A stretch of DNA of 64,000 nucleotides from Bryum argenteum (GCA_037043015.1 CM073327.1:18396727-18460726), one strand, 5' to 3'. Positions 23,833 to 37,787 are shown, counted from the first letter of the stretch. The notes: generated by a model from the sequence alone, not told the origin. A program made the numbers and translations.

Positions 23833-24202
23833 TTAACCCTTAAATGCCCAAGCAAGCCCGAGGGGCTTGATTCCAACAAAATCTTTCTTGTAGCTCTCAT
23901 TGTACTCAACTTTTCACATATATTTTGATGTCAAAGTGGTCACCTTGTTGTGATGCATTCAAAAAGTGAAATTTTACAATTCAAATCACAATTTGTATGA
24001 ATGATTTTGTGCTTTGAAAGGATTGTGGTAGGTAGGTTGGGGTTGTACATAACCTTATAGGAGGTTGCAAGCTCATCATTGATTGGTCCATTCATGATGC
24101 CCAAGTTCAAAAAGTGCACTATTCATGATGCCCAAGTCCAAAAGATGTTGTGATCCAATTTTGGGCTGCCCGTTTTAGACCCCATGGGCGTTTAAGGGTT
24201 AA
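23833..24202. mobile_element. MITE, TTAA-flanked, piggyBac-like (copy D)
   Basis: A 362-bp element (23837-24198) with ends CCCTTAAATGCCC and GGGCGTTTAAGGG (one mismatch in 13), flanked by TTAA at 23833-23836 and 24199-24202. Its interior is different from copies A-C, but the termini follow the same pattern. Confidence 0.7.
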
Positions 24203-24372
24203 TGAAGAACGCACTGTTTTTCGGGTGCAACGAAATATTACAGTCTCAAGCGTTGGGCTCCAACCTCCACCCTCGGACTGTAATATTTTGTTTTGTTACA
24301 CACTCAATACTATACAAGGGCGTTATCCTTTACATGAAGATTCGTAAGAAGCGTCGCAGTGCAACAACCATC

Positions 24373-24701
24373 TTAGAGCATCCCCACTAGTCCCTTAAAC
24401 CTTTAAACCTCCATCCATCCTCATCCAAGTTAAGGGGTTAAGGGTCAAAATTGTCTCCCACTAGTGACCTCTAACCTTAAATTTTAAAGTTTTCATCCAG
24501 GCCGTCGCCTGTAAACGAGCAAAAACCTGAAAGTTTCAGGTCGCCTGTAAACGCCCGTAAACTCCATTTCTTTCTGCTTGGACTCATTAAGGGTGGCACA
24601 CTTTGCCTTCAACCTTTAACCTTAACCTCAATCATCCGTCCACATGACGGATTAAAGGTTTAAAGGCTTAAAGGTTTACGGGACTAGTGGGGATGCTCTT
24701 A
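24373..24701. mobile_element. MITE with TTA duplication, PIF/Harbinger (Tourist) type
   Basis: A 323-bp element (24376-24698) with terminal inverted repeats of about 30 bp starting GAGCATCCCCACTAGTCCC. It is flanked on both sides by TTA (24373-24375 and 24699-24701), the target preferred by PIF/Harbinger elements. Its interior repeats ACCTTTAA/TTAAAGGT. It ends about 490 bp upstream of the RAB5 start codon. Confidence 0.75.
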
Positions 24702-25192
24702 TTAACCATTCTGCACTAATTGTGTTCCTGCTCGTTGCGACGACAGGTGGAAGTTGCTCCTGCGCAGGCTGGCACTTGCCGGGCAGGGAGGCAAAAGTCC
24801 AACATGGCCGTGGCTGGCTCCGGGCAGTGCGGGACCCGCGGGGACCGGTGACTCGCAGTCGGGCACCGATGCCTGCCCGCCCGCCCGCCCGCCCGCCCAC
24901 ACGGAGGCGGGGCAGGTCAGCAGTGAGGGCCGGGGCGGAAGGTGATGGTAGGCTACATCACTTTTGGCTTCGCCTTTGGCTTCCGCTGCTCGCAAACCCT
25001 CTCTCTGCACCACCTTCTGGTCTCCCCGCTCTCTTGTGGTCGATCATTTCGTTTGCTCATCCTGTCTCGCCCTCGATCACATCGTGTTGCCGGTGCCTTA
25101 AGTTTTGTCGCCTGATTGCGCGTGCGACCTGGCGTGATCGACTGCACCACTCACGCGCCTGCGCGGTTCGGAGAATTGCGCTGCCTACCACC
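24702..25192 (+). promoter_or_regulatory. RAB5 upstream region with GCCC microsatellite
   Basis: GC-rich, CpG-dense region from the MITE to the RAB5 ATG, with a CCCG microsatellite at about 24867-24898. It is probably the promoter and 5' UTR. No TATA box is evident. The frames of 60-172 codons here overlap on both strands and end inside the RAB5 gene, so I treat them as spurious. Confidence 0.5.
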
Positions 25193-26991
<1,799 letters not shown>

Positions 26992-28060
26992 AGCAATGCT
27001 AGCGCTTGGGACAGCGGACGTCGATCCCAAGAAGTCATTTGAGAATAAGGATAACAGTTCGTGCAGGCCCTATTGTGAGACCATGGGATGTGGAATTCTG
27101 GTCAATTAAGACATTTGGATATCAGCGGGCAGCTGTGTTGTTGCAGGTGTTCGAAGTTGATACCCTCTGTGTATGTTCTCCTGCAATGTTTGTGAGGATG
27201 CAGTACACACTGTTTCTATGCCTGTGTGTAAAGGTTGTCCGAAAGGTAGGTCAGAAAAGGATTTGCGAGTCTCTTATGTATAGTTTCGGTTTCAGAAACG
27301 CCATTCATTAGGTAGCATCGAAGCAGACGTACCTGTTACGTTGCGATCGTATATATGTGTATTTTGAACTCATGCTTACGACATAATAAGTTGTTGAATT
27401 TACATGGTTTTCATCTGCAATTTTCTGTTTTTACTCCAGTTGCATGCATATTCCATATTTCATTGTCCTTGTGTGTTCTGGATTCCTGGGTGGTTGATTA
27501 TCCCTTTATCAAGGCAGTTTGGTAAAGCAGTTTCAGTGGCAGTTTGGTAAAGCAGTTTCAGTTAGGGGGAGTTTTTTGAAATTTTCAGACCATATCCTCT
27601 TCTCTTGTATTTCATTTCAACTGTATGCCCAACTAATTAGCAACGATTGGACCACGAAAACGAAGTCCGCTTCCGGAGCCTGAAATCATAATGACGCCAC
27701 ACGCACAAACAAACCTGCCTTATACTGCCTTATATAATAGATTACCATTTGGAATAAAAATTGATTCGATAAATCATACTGTGATTCAAACATGGAAACC
27801 CACCAACCTTTTATGGGCCAAGGATTTGTTTTCGACATACCACATTTTTATGATACTTTGTTTTGATTCAGAAAAGTATGTATTATTCACGTTGTACTAT
27901 TTCTAGAACTTTTATATTACTGAATAGTACTTTACACTTTATTAGAATAACACATAGTATTTTATACTGACACGGACATCAAAAAGGTCAAATTAAAATT
28001 TATAAAATGTAAAAAAAATCTAGACCTAGTTATGAAAAAAAATTACGAAGTTGGAGGTTT
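26992..28060. other. RAB5 3' flank and intergenic DNA
   Basis: Probably contains the RAB5 3' UTR. A 25-bp unit containing CAGTTTGGTAAAGCAG is repeated in tandem at about 27515-27565. The rest to 28060 is AT-rich with no gene recognised. Confidence 0.5.
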
Positions 28061-28500
28061 TTGGTGATGTTGAAATTATGGGATATGCAATCAATATGGA
28101 AGTTCCTTCTTAGTTCTCCATGTTTTTTAAGATTTATAGCATGTCCACCGTTCTCGTCTTTTTGGTTCCCCGTGTTTTTTAAGATTTGTAGCATGTCCTC
28201 CGTTCCCTCGTTCCGTTGTTCCGAGTTCCCCCTCCTCTATTATGGTTCCCCATTCTCCATTCTTTTCTTATTGGTTCTCTACCTTCAACCCCTCGTTCAT
28301 AGTTCTCATCTTTTGTTCCCAGTTCCCCAATCCCCTACTTCTCTCATTCGTTTCCATCATTCCCTCCCGGTTCCCATCATTCATTGCTAGTTCTCATTAT
28401 TTGTTCCTTGTTCCCATCTTCTGTTCTCGGTTCCTATCCTTTGTTCCCCGTTCCTAGATCCTCTCCGCTTCACTCTTCTTTGCTTCTATTTTCATGTTTC
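28061..28500. repeat. Pyrimidine-rich degenerate repeats
   Basis: A unit of roughly 60 bp containing TGTTTTTTAAGATTT is present twice (about 28108-28210). It is followed by about 280 bp of degenerate short repeats built on GTTCCC and GTTCTC. The 109-codon frame at 28061 is low-complexity and unlikely to be a gene. Confidence 0.6.
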
Positions 28501-29330
28501 ATATTCCTTGTCCCTTTGCTACCTTGTTAATAACAATCAAATACCACTTATGGAAACTCTTCAAAATCTTAAGAATTCTTCATACCATGTATACATGACC
28601 AAATGATGATGACCATGACCATGCATCGTCAAGGACAGACAAACAAACAAATCGCAAATCGTGTTCTTTTATATATAGAGATAATTATAGTTAAATTTAG
28701 GCGTATGTAGAAGTATGTGATATATACTTGTTAAAGCATGGCTGCGTAAACAGTGTGTGCTATTTGAAGGAAGCTTTGAAGCGAGCACGCGAGGATTAAA
28801 GCCTACTCCACGGTTGATTTTGGCATAGAATGCAATCAATTCTCCGCGCACCTTAATTTCTAGAGTTTGAAAATAGGCACCATGAACCAACCAACCCTCG
28901 TTACTAAGGGCGGGCTAGTGGAGGGATCGGGTGGACCTACCCACTGCTCACCCCCAACCAGCCTTGATGCCGCAGTTGGCTCGTCGGCTAGCGTTCCTAG
29001 TAACTACGATGGTTGCGGCCTTGCGAGCGGCTGCGGCCCAGCAAGCCTCTGCAACCTTGCAATTCGGGTGTGTTGCCCGCCTCTCAGTACCCGCCAACGG
29101 TACTCGAGACCAGAGTTGCTTTATGTGACCAACTTTTCGGAATGTCTGTCTGAATTGTCTGTATTCGACATGTTTCTCTGACGTCCAATTCAACAAGAAT
29201 GTCGACCATACAAGAAATTGCATAGTAAAAACACATTAAAAGTTTTACATTTTGACATTGAGGTAAAAGCTCTTTTCTTACGTGGCAAAGGGTCAAACTG
29301 ACATGGAAAAAGGAATAGTAGTCACACTAG
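28501..29330. other. Intergenic DNA, no gene seen
   Basis: Mixed composition with a GC-rich patch near 28920-29100. The frames of 65-104 codons on both strands overlap each other and have no motif. Nothing further recognised. Confidence 0.45.
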
Positions 29331-29600
29331 GCGACTGGGGGTGGGCGAGCGTTGGTAGGCGACCGATGGTCGCCCTGGGTCAACGCGCCTAGCTGACCGG
29401 CAATTGCTCGAGGCGATCGATGGTCGCCCTAGGCGATTGACGATCGCCCGAGGTATACCGTCGGTCGCCCTATCCCTCACATTTAGGTCCTAACCCTCAC
29501 GCTCTCGTCCTAGGTACACCGCCGGTCGCCCAAGGTGGACCGCTGGTCGCCCTATGTGGACTGCCGGTCTCCCTATCCCTTACTGGGGTTCTAGGGGGAG
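29331..29600. repeat. Degenerate GGTCGCCC repeat block
   Basis: GC-rich stretch in which GGTCGCCC or a one-base variant recurs at least six times with roughly 25-55-bp spacing (near 29367, 29424, 29466, 29524, 29544 and 29568). It reads as a decayed tandem repeat. No coding content. Confidence 0.55.
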
Positions 29601-29717
29601 CAGGGCGGGTGTGGAGGGGGGAGAGAGATGAGAGGAGAAGAGAGGGGAGTGAGGAGGGGAGGAAAGGGAAGCGGAAGGGAGAGGAGCGAAGAGGGAAGGG
29701 AAGGCTCAGAGAAGATG
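29600..29717. repeat. Purine-rich tract
   Basis: About 115 bp almost entirely of A and G on the plus strand. A shorter copy of the purine style (GAGAAGGGGAGACG, twice) continues after the palindrome at 29847-29905. The 118-122-codon frames here are an effect of this composition. Confidence 0.6.
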
Positions 29718-29847
29718 CCAACCACTTCGGGTATTTGTGGAATGGGCAAATCCAAACATTCTCCTACAATAACGGGAAATTTAAAATCCCGGTGTTTGTG
29801 AGGGAATGTTTGTTCTTGTCCATTCCACAAATATCCAAAGTGGTTGG
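29718..29847. repeat. 130-nt imperfect palindrome
   Basis: CCAACCACTTCGGGTATTTG at the left end pairs with the inverse of the right end (CCAACCACTTTGGATATTTG). The arms of about 60 nt meet around CGGGAAATTTAAAATCCCG. A transcript would form a hairpin with a few mismatches, comparable to a microRNA precursor or a very short MITE. No expression evidence is available here. Confidence 0.7.
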
Positions 29848-29929
29848 AGAAGGGGAGACGGGACACAAATATCCAGAGTGGTTGGAGAAGGGGAGACGAG
29901 GGGAGGGAGAAAGAAGGAGAGAAGGATCC

Positions 29930-30241
29930 AAGACTCCCTACTTTCAACTTTCAATTCCCCCTCTTATTCAAATTTGAGCCACCAGTCCACCACATTCCAA
30001 TTCCCCCTCTCATTCAAAATTAAGCATCTTAAAATGATCTTACTTCCCAATACTAAATTAGAATACAATAAGATATGCACCCGACGGTATTTGGGTGCAA
30101 ATCTTACTTCCCAATACTAAATTAGAATACAATATCCTCCACCCAAATACCGTCGTGAGCTTCCCGCTGGTGATGTCCACGAAGACGTTCGTGAAGACGT
30201 CCCAAGTCATGCAGCCAGTCCGAAGGGGAACGAAGCCGGAG
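29930..30241. repeat. Direct and inverted repeats upstream of coiled-coil ORF copy 2
   Basis: A 34-bp unit starting ATCTTACTTCCCAATAC is present at 30037-30070 and 30101-30134. Around it, CACCCGACGGTATTTGGGTG (about 30077) is matched in inverse by CACCCAAATACCGTCG (about 30139). This may mark the left end of the element carrying copy 2. Confidence 0.6.
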
Positions 30242-32846
30242 CGATGACGAAGAGGAGGGAGGTCGTCCCGTGGCGACCCGGGATGCCGATCCCCCTCAAG
30301 TCGGTGAAGCCGCAGGTGCCCGAGCTCCACTCCACCAGGCGGAGCTGAGGGAGGACTTCCTCGGCTCCTCCGGATGGCGTGCGCCGGGCTCTACGACGCC
30401 CCGTGGGATTTGGCGGACCAGCTCATAATTGAGGAAACCGTCACCCACCGCTTCCCCGAGCTGTACGTGACGCATCCCCTGAGGGGGAAGACGGATAACT
30501 GGGGGCCTCGCCATTGGAGGGCGACCTACAAGTTTCCGGATTCCCCGATTGGCTACATCAAAAAGAAGGGCGACGACGGGTTGAGGAACCGGTTCCGAAG
30601 GGGGCCGACGGAGAAGGACGGGTTCAAACCGGAAGATTGCAAGGACCCCCGGGTGATGCGCCTCCTCCGGTTTTTCCTCCCCATACTCAGCCCGGACAAG
30701 CCAACCACCTGCACCGTGAAACTGATGAAGGCCATCCTGGCGAATTACGATGGGAAGATGCAGGTCGGATGGCACCACATCATCCACGAGGTGGTGTAGC
30801 GGGAGGTGGTGAAGATCGGAAATCAGAAGGGGTGCCCACTGGCGCCCTACCTCTTCCACCTCTATCAACGGCACGGCATCCTCACCGATCGGGAGATCTT
30901 TTACTGGCATGAGAAGCACGATCTCCCATCCGGGGATCCGCAGGGGCCGTCCTCTTCCGAGTCCGGGGACGAGATGGAGGAAGTTCGGGCTACTGACTTG
31001 GAGGGGTCACCGGAACCAGCCACTCGACAGACCAGGGCGGTGGGACCCAACCAGGCCGGACCCAGCACAGCACCCCGGGTGGCCGCACAAGAAGGAGGAA
31101 GCAACTGGGTGAATACTGCCCGGACGCACATTACGGTACCCTCCCTGTTCATGCCGAGTGCAGAAGAGGAAGAGGAGGAAGAAGAAGAGGTCATCCCTCT
31201 CATCCGGAGGACGAGGACCCAACGGAGAAGGGCCGAGGAGATAGCCGAGGCAGGTGGAGACCAGTCCGCAGAGGAGGATGACCAGGACGAAGAAGACGAA
31301 GAGGAGGAAGAAGAGGAAGCCCCACCTCGACGGGCAAGGCCATCCCGAGGAGTGAGGAGGAAGGACACGACGGGTTTTGGGAGGAGACGTTCTCCCGTCC
31401 GACTTCCTCCCCCGGTAGAACAGGGAGCCCCAGACCCAGGAGTGGCTGCAACCGGGCCCAATGCGGAGGTGCCTCCACCTGGAGAGAGACCCCCAGGGGG
31501 GAGGGTACCCAATCTGAAGCGCAAGGCCAAGAAAAGAAGAAGGTCGGCCAGTCCGGTGGCGAACCCGAGGGTCATCGAGGAAGAACAGACTCCTAGTCCG
31601 GACCCCGCGCCGACGCAGGACCCGGCCCTATTCCGGTAGAAGAGCCGATCCCAGCGAGTCAGCCCAAGGTGAAAAGGAGGCTACTCATCACGGAGGAGGA
31701 AGACACTCCGGAGAGGACCACACCTCCCCGGCTGGAGTTACCGGAGCAGAGGAGTGACCCAGCCCCTGCCACCCCAGCATCAGTGGCAGCCCCGGAGTCG
31801 TCCCACAGGGGAGGTGTGACACCCGGAACGGGGAACACAACTCCCGTGCTCCCTACTACCGGATACCCAGCGAGGGTATCCTCCACCCCATCCGGCTAGC
31901 CATGGAGGAGGTGGATCGGGAGAATGAACAACTGTTCACCTCCCTGGCGCGACTCGAGCGGGTCTTCCAGACCCCCAACGTGGAGAGGTATCCGGAGTTG
32001 GCCGAGGAGATGCAACGAGAAACAGCCAGACTGAGGAGGGAGAAGGTAGAGCTGGTGCTGAAGGCCCGGCCGAAGGAGAAGGCATCCGTGGGAGTTCAGT
32101 GCGGATCGGACCCCTCGGACACGGAGGGAAATCCGGAGGTGGAGGCCCTCAGGAGGATTGTACAGGAGCAGGAGGCTGCTCTCCGGAAGTTGCAGAATAT
32201 CGACAGGACGGTGTTGCACTCCATCCTGAAGGTGCTGCAACCGGATGCGGAGGCACAAATGAAGGCGACCTTCTATGATGCCCGGATTGGGATTAGCGAG
32301 TCTCCCCAATCTCTGGAGTTGCTCAGGAGACATGCAACAGGCATCAATCAGTGCCTCAAGGAGTTCCGGACCCTCACGGGTAGGTTGCTGGGAGCACTCC
32401 CCCACGTAGAGATGAAGGAACCAAACATTCCTGAGGAAGATGCTCTCGCACCCCCAGAGGTGTTCACGGAGGGGCCAGTACCCATGGAGATCGAGGAGGT
32501 GTCCTTACCCCTTCCGGAGGAGCAGGGGATTCCAGTCGATGGCGGCGTTCCGGAGAACAGGGAGGAAGGTCGAGCTGCAACACCCCCTCGGGGAGGTGAG
32601 ATCCCGGGTGAAGTAGAGCTACCCGGTCCCTCCGAGGTGGAGGAGGCGGTAGAAGGAGAGGTCAGCCCCTCTCAACAACCGGATGAGAACCCGGTGGATA
32701 GCTCCACAAGAGAAGGGGCATGACTCCCCGAGCAGATTGAGGAGGTAGCGCCTCATCCGGAGGCCCAAGTTAACGAGGTGGGAGATCCGGGCGAACAGGG
32801 CCAGCAGGAGGAACCCGTGGCCCCTCAGGAAGGACAGGAGGTCTAA
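30242..32846 (+). pseudogene. Coiled-coil transposon ORF, copy 2 (PF20167-like N-terminus)
   Basis: The longest and clearest copy, read through several breaks. The N-terminal domain has YDAPWDL, GPRHWRATY, DCKDPRVMRLLRF, QVGWHHIIHEVV, then PLAPYLFHLYQRHGILT, in the same order as copy 1. An in-frame TAG at 30797-30799 splits it; CAG (Gln) would restore the frame. An acidic linker (runs of Glu near 31160-31320), Pro/Arg-rich stretches and a basic KRKAKKRRR patch follow. Frameshifts lie near 31640 and 31900. The frame from 31902 (EEVDRENEQLFTSLARLERV on) is helical and coiled-coil-like to about 32200. The protein ends near 32846. The N-terminus before 30374 is also frameshifted. Function is not known; related ORFs are found in plant LTR elements and may serve packaging or DNA binding. 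Confidence 0.6.
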
Positions 32847-32981
32847 CCCGTTCCCCCTCCATCAAAGTTGAAGGCACTCCGGAACAGGTGGAAAAACCGG
32901 AGGACGCAGTAAAACCCGAGGTTTTACATCGACACTCGGGTCGATCCAGGGGTCAGATCCCCCGCAAATGGAAAGGTACTC

Positions 32982-34255
32982 CCAGGAGGAATACCCCGCC
33001 GCCAGACACCTCGAGCCGTTCCACGCCGCCGGAGGAAGATAGCCAATAATGTTAGTTAGGTTAGAATTAGCTAGGAATAGCAGATGCTTTTTTCTGCCAC
33101 TCACCCCGGGAATCTCGGAGGCCCGGGAATTCCGGATCTGATAGGGTTTCCGGGAAATCCGGAACCCTCCCTGTACTTATCGAAGGCTCTGCGGAGCACT
33201 TTGGGTCTTCTCTATGATTTCCACAACTGTGAGTAAAGGTTGAGCTTGCGTCTAATAAACTCGTGCCCTTGTATTGTTGTTGTGAGTCTGGGGATTCCGA
33301 GATTGTGTGCATGTAAGTGAGGTTTGAGCTCTGGAGTGGGCATAGAGAGTCCCTTGCTGATTCAGTAGTCGCCACTTTAGCACTCGGCGAGTGAGTGCTG
33401 GAGAGGTAGTACGATCAGGGAGAGGTCCGAGTGAGAGAACCCGAACAGTCCAGGGAGCGTGTTTTGTCAGTTAATGTGAATTGCTACATCATCCGGAGTG
33501 GGCAGAGACGTCACAGCTGGCGAGTAAAGCCGCTCTAACCGTCAACCTCCCGGACGGGATATTCGGTTGAGGGAAGCCCCCCCCCCGGAAGTGTACGCAG
33601 CCCTGGGTACTGACAAACCCTTCCCGGATCCGTTAGTAGGAATTTCGCGGATCTAGTGGTGGGATGCCATTCACTGAAATCCGAATTGCAAGTAACCCCC
33701 CCCCTTCTTGGACTAGTAAGAGGAGAGAACCGGATCATTAGCTGTGTGACCCACTGTTCGGGATGAAACCCGGAAAGTGGCAGTTGTGATAAGGGACGGA
33801 CTCCAGGAGAGGCGAGGATATTAGAACGTGCAACGGTGAAACTCCGGTCACCTTAATCATCCGGTAAAGAGCGACATTCCGCGCTCTTCCAAACCAATAG
33901 GAAGGACCCCTCCGAGGATTTACGGAGGTTAAACTAAATCACCCCCGGTCACTAAGTCCTAACCGGATGGGGTACCATTTGAACTGAAAGGGTAAACCGG
34001 ATCAGTACCAAATCGGTCACCCTGGGGTTTTGGGTCAAGGAAACGGATAGGTCTAAACCACCGAGTCTACTGATCCGGTGTACCCGGGTTGGGTTGGTCG
34101 TTGTAGCGTCAAACCGGTAGTCAATCCGGATTTCATCTTGTTTTCACACTTCACAGAATCTCCGTGGAAAGTTACCCGGAAGGTGGACCATTTTGCTAGG
34201 TTGTAGAAGTAAATTGGGTTATTTTTGGTCTTCTTGGTTTGGTAACTCACGACAA
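32982..34255. repeat. Left inverted arm flanking the CACTA transposase
   Basis: 1274 bp that recur inverted at 38293-39550. The outer part covers the last codons and 3' end of the coiled-coil ORF (CCAGGAGGAATACC against CCAGGAGTAAGACA on the other arm). The inner end is TTGGTAACTCACGACAA. The arm is dense in AACCGGAT/ATCCGGTT words, as in the subterminal repeats of CACTA elements. A possible CACTA-type terminus, CACTCACC, lies at 33098. Confidence 0.8.
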
Positions 34256-37200
34256 CGACGTCCAACGCGAGGTCATGGATGCTTTTGATCGTCGTGATGC
34301 ACTCCACATGGATGCAGTAGTGCAACCGATTGTGCTTGAGAACAATGAGTTGGATAACGATACAATGGATGCGATGCGGCGCTTGTATGCGGAAGCCACA
34401 ACACCGTTGTATCGGGAATCAAAAACTAGCGTTGTATCAGCTACAATCGTTCGAATGAACATGTGCATTGTCTTTGGAGTGAGCAACAATTTCAGAAGTG
34501 AATTGTTGCGTTACTTGGCTGAGGACTTACTACCGGAGGGCAACAAGTTGCCAAGAAGTCATTATGCTGCTACGAAGAGCATCTGACAATTAGGGTTGGA
34601 GTACAACAACATACATGCATGTCATGATACATGTGTATTGTACGATGATGATCATGCGGAGTTGCAGAGTTGCCTGAAGTGTTCAAAGTCCCGATAGTTG
34701 GATGGCATGAATTCCATTCCTGCAAAGGTGATCCGTCACTTTCCTCTAATTCCGCGCCTAAAACGGATGTGGAGATCGCCTGAAATTGCCAGCATGTTGT
34801 CGGGTCACACTAATCATATCAGTGAGGACGGCATCATGCGATCAGTGGTTGATGGTCCAGCATGGAAGCACATCAATATAGACGTTGCGTTTGACATCTT
34901 CGGACGTGAAGAGCGAAACATGCGGTTGGCTTTAGCACTAGACGGAGTGAATCCCTTCAAGTTGAGCAACTCGAATTGATCGACGTGGCCGGTGCTGGTA
35001 TTGATATACAATTTGGAGCCGTGGTTTGTCACAAAGAAGTTTTTTATTTCATTGTCCATATTGATATTAAGGAAGAAGTCACCAACTGCAACAAATATTG
35101 ATGTATATCTGCGTCCACTCGTGAACGAGCTACATCAACTCTGGCAAGGTGTACCAGCACAAGATTTCACCCAACCGATGGGGTCTCAAGGATTCATACT
35201 ATGCGGATTGCTCATGTGGACTATTTCAGATTATCCAGCATATAGCCTAATCTCTGGCCTCTCATGTAAGGATATATAGGTTGTCCATGTTGTGGTCTTG
35301 AGATGGATGCTCGTATGGCAAAGACCGGGGATTTGCGTGCGGACCGTACGACGAGGGGTTCGAAGATTGTGTATGGTGGAGTACGTCGATATCTCCGTTG
35401 TCAACATCCATATCGAAGATATACTCGGTTTAACGGCAAGCGTGAGACTCGGACGACGCCTGGAATTGTCTGTGGACTAGACGCTATCTGTTACGCTGCG
35501 TGGCGGCAATCGTACCTAGACCTTGGTGGCCGTGAAGGGGCTACAGGTGACCGTGTCCAAAGCACGGGAGTGAAGCGTTTGAGTGCTTTCTTCGAACTAC
35601 CGTATTGGCCGGTAGAAATGTAATTTACATGATGTTTTCACGGTTGTCTTATGCACTATGAAGATGTCTTTGAAGACATGCAAATAATTACAATTCAGAC
35701 TTTGGATGTCTTTTTAGACATGGAAAATGTCTTCGTCGACGTTTGTGTAGACATTAATGCAAACATATAAAAATTTCTGTTAGGAAATGATTTTTTTTTG
35801 CCATATTGACCTTTCATACAACAAGTCTAATGTTTTGAAGTGGTATGTTGTAACAGCATCTGAAGGTTCTACACGTCTTAGACGTCATGCACTGCGAGAA
35901 AAATCTGTGCACTGCGAGAAAAATCTATGAGAAAACATTCTAAAGACTTTGTTTGGAATGAACGACAGCCTAGGAAGTCGTCAAGATGTGAACCCAGACA
36001 TGATAGATGTCTTTGTAGGTATCAGAAGAGAGAAATTAAAATGCTCATCTAATTTTCCAGTTTTGCAGTTTCCAATGTCATAAGTTTTTCAATTTTGAAA
36101 GTGAAATTCATGATTGTATTGTTTGCTCTAGATACTCCCGGTTGCCATCCGGAACATGCTCGACAAAGAGGTGCGGGCTACGATCATTAAAATGTGCAGA
36201 GTTTTCCAGCATATATGTGCTAAGGACGTACGAGAAGACACCCCTGAATGTCTTATGCGGGACGTGGTGATGGCAACATGTGTGCTGGAGAAGGAGTTTC
36301 CACCGACGTTCTTGAACGTGATGAAGCACCTCCCGGTGCATCTTGTGGAGCAACTGTTCATATGTGGACCAGTCGATTGCAGATGGATGTATCCAATCGA
36401 AAGGTACATGAAGATGTTGAAAGATTACGTACGCACATACGCACATCCTGAAGGGAGGGTATCGCCTGGATGAAACGCTTGGGTTTTGTACAGAGTACAT
36501 GAAACGACATAGATCAACAACATACCGTGTATGGGATGCCAACGAAGATGCCACCATGAATGACGAGATCCTGGGGCAGAATGACTTCAGCAAGCGCAGG
36601 ATGTTCGATGACCTACAAGGCTATGCATATGCATTCGTCCTCGACAACGCACCGTGCTTGGAACCGTGGCGAGAGTGAGTTTCTATACATTATTTTGGAA
36701 TGTGAGGCTCCCATTTTAATTATCAGCTGTACTAGCGGGCATTGTAAATATGAATGATTCATTAAAACTTGGCGACAATTGCAAATAATATTAGATATCC
36801 TTAAAGACATCTCTTTAAACATTCAAAAATTTCCGTAGATGTCTTCGTGACGTAATTGCAGATGTCTTAGACATTGTCTATATAGACAATATAATGTCTT
36901 CATAGATGTCTCAGAACAGAAGTCAACAAGTAACGCATATGCACTGCATTATTATCATGCTTTTGATTTGTCTAACGACAAAAGGTGGGATTGTTGTAGA
37001 GAGAATACATCATCGCAAAAGGACGTTGATGGCAAGAGAGAGAGGCATTTCGAGTACAGCCAAGACGTCATTGAGCGTCTGCACATGTGATGTACCCACC
37101 CGAGTTGAGGGATTTGCCATGCTTTGCAGATTGGCTGAAGGCACGAGTTCTGCAAGCAGAACAGGCTAGTGATCATTGGATGAGGACGTGGTACAGTACT

Positions 37201-37787
37201 CATGTCGTACGGAGCGATTTGCAAACTCACATCGGCAAATAAATGCATTCGGGATTCATTTGCGTATTCGGACGTCTGAGGGGGGCCTTGTTACAAGAGA
37301 CTCATGTGTAGTGGCCACGTATACACAACAACTGCGTTGGGGGATTCGGAGGCCCATCGACCATACCGCTGAGCATGTGGGATATATCCAAGAGATACTG
37401 GACTCGGATTACCGTAATCACTGGGTATGGGATTGGGTAAGAGCCTCACGGGATGTGCGAGTGCCCAGCATTAAGCGTGACAAGTACGGATTCAGCGTCG
37501 CGAATTTCAACTACATAGATAATAGGGTGCATCCGGATTCATTTGCATTCTCTTTGCACTGTCAACAGGTTTTTTTTGCAGATGACACCACGAGACGCGG
37601 ATGGAAGATCATTTACGGAACAGACGTCAGAGGTAGGCGTACAACAATACAACATCGGCACCCTGTGCCGAATGGGATTGCAATCGGTAACGACGAGGAC
37701 TTTCGTGGCTTACAACTAGAGATACTGGAGACAGAGCCAATTCGAGAGCAGAGGCCACGGGGAGGTTCTATGTTACGGCCGCAATAG
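34256..37787 (+). pseudogene. CACTA (En/Spm) transposase, tnp2-like
   Basis: Segments of a plant tnp2 transposase in order: ATTPLYRESKTSVV, EDLLPEGNKLPRSHY, LGLEYNNIHACHDTC, ELQSCLKCSKSR, VIRHFPLIPRLKRMW, DGIMRSVVDGPAWK, STWPVLVLIYNLEPW, NIDVYLRPLVNELHQLW, and KRLSAFFELPYW to 35623. After an intron-like gap the DUF4218 part follows (LPVAIRNMLDKEVR, FPPTFLNVMKHLPVHL, CGPVDCRWMYPIERYMK; 36130-36680), ending at a GTGAGT donor. The C-terminal DUF4216-like part is at 37176-37787 (DKYGFSVANFNY, HCQQVFFADD). Breaks: TGA at 34584 (CGA to TGA would fit), TAG at about 34692 (TGG expected), TGA at about 34977. The coding sequence begins right at the edge of the inverted arm. Confidence 0.85.

Noticed and set aside
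30901-31575. 224-codon minus-strand frame opposite copy 2
   Set aside because: Poly-Ser/Pro translation of the antisense of a Glu-rich coding region.
33049-34254. Left inverted arm as a 3' LTR (TGTTAG...CGACA)
   Set aside because: Possible, but no PBS, PPT or direct partner is seen, and homology between the arms extends beyond the proposed TG end into the ORF. Kept only as an alternative model.
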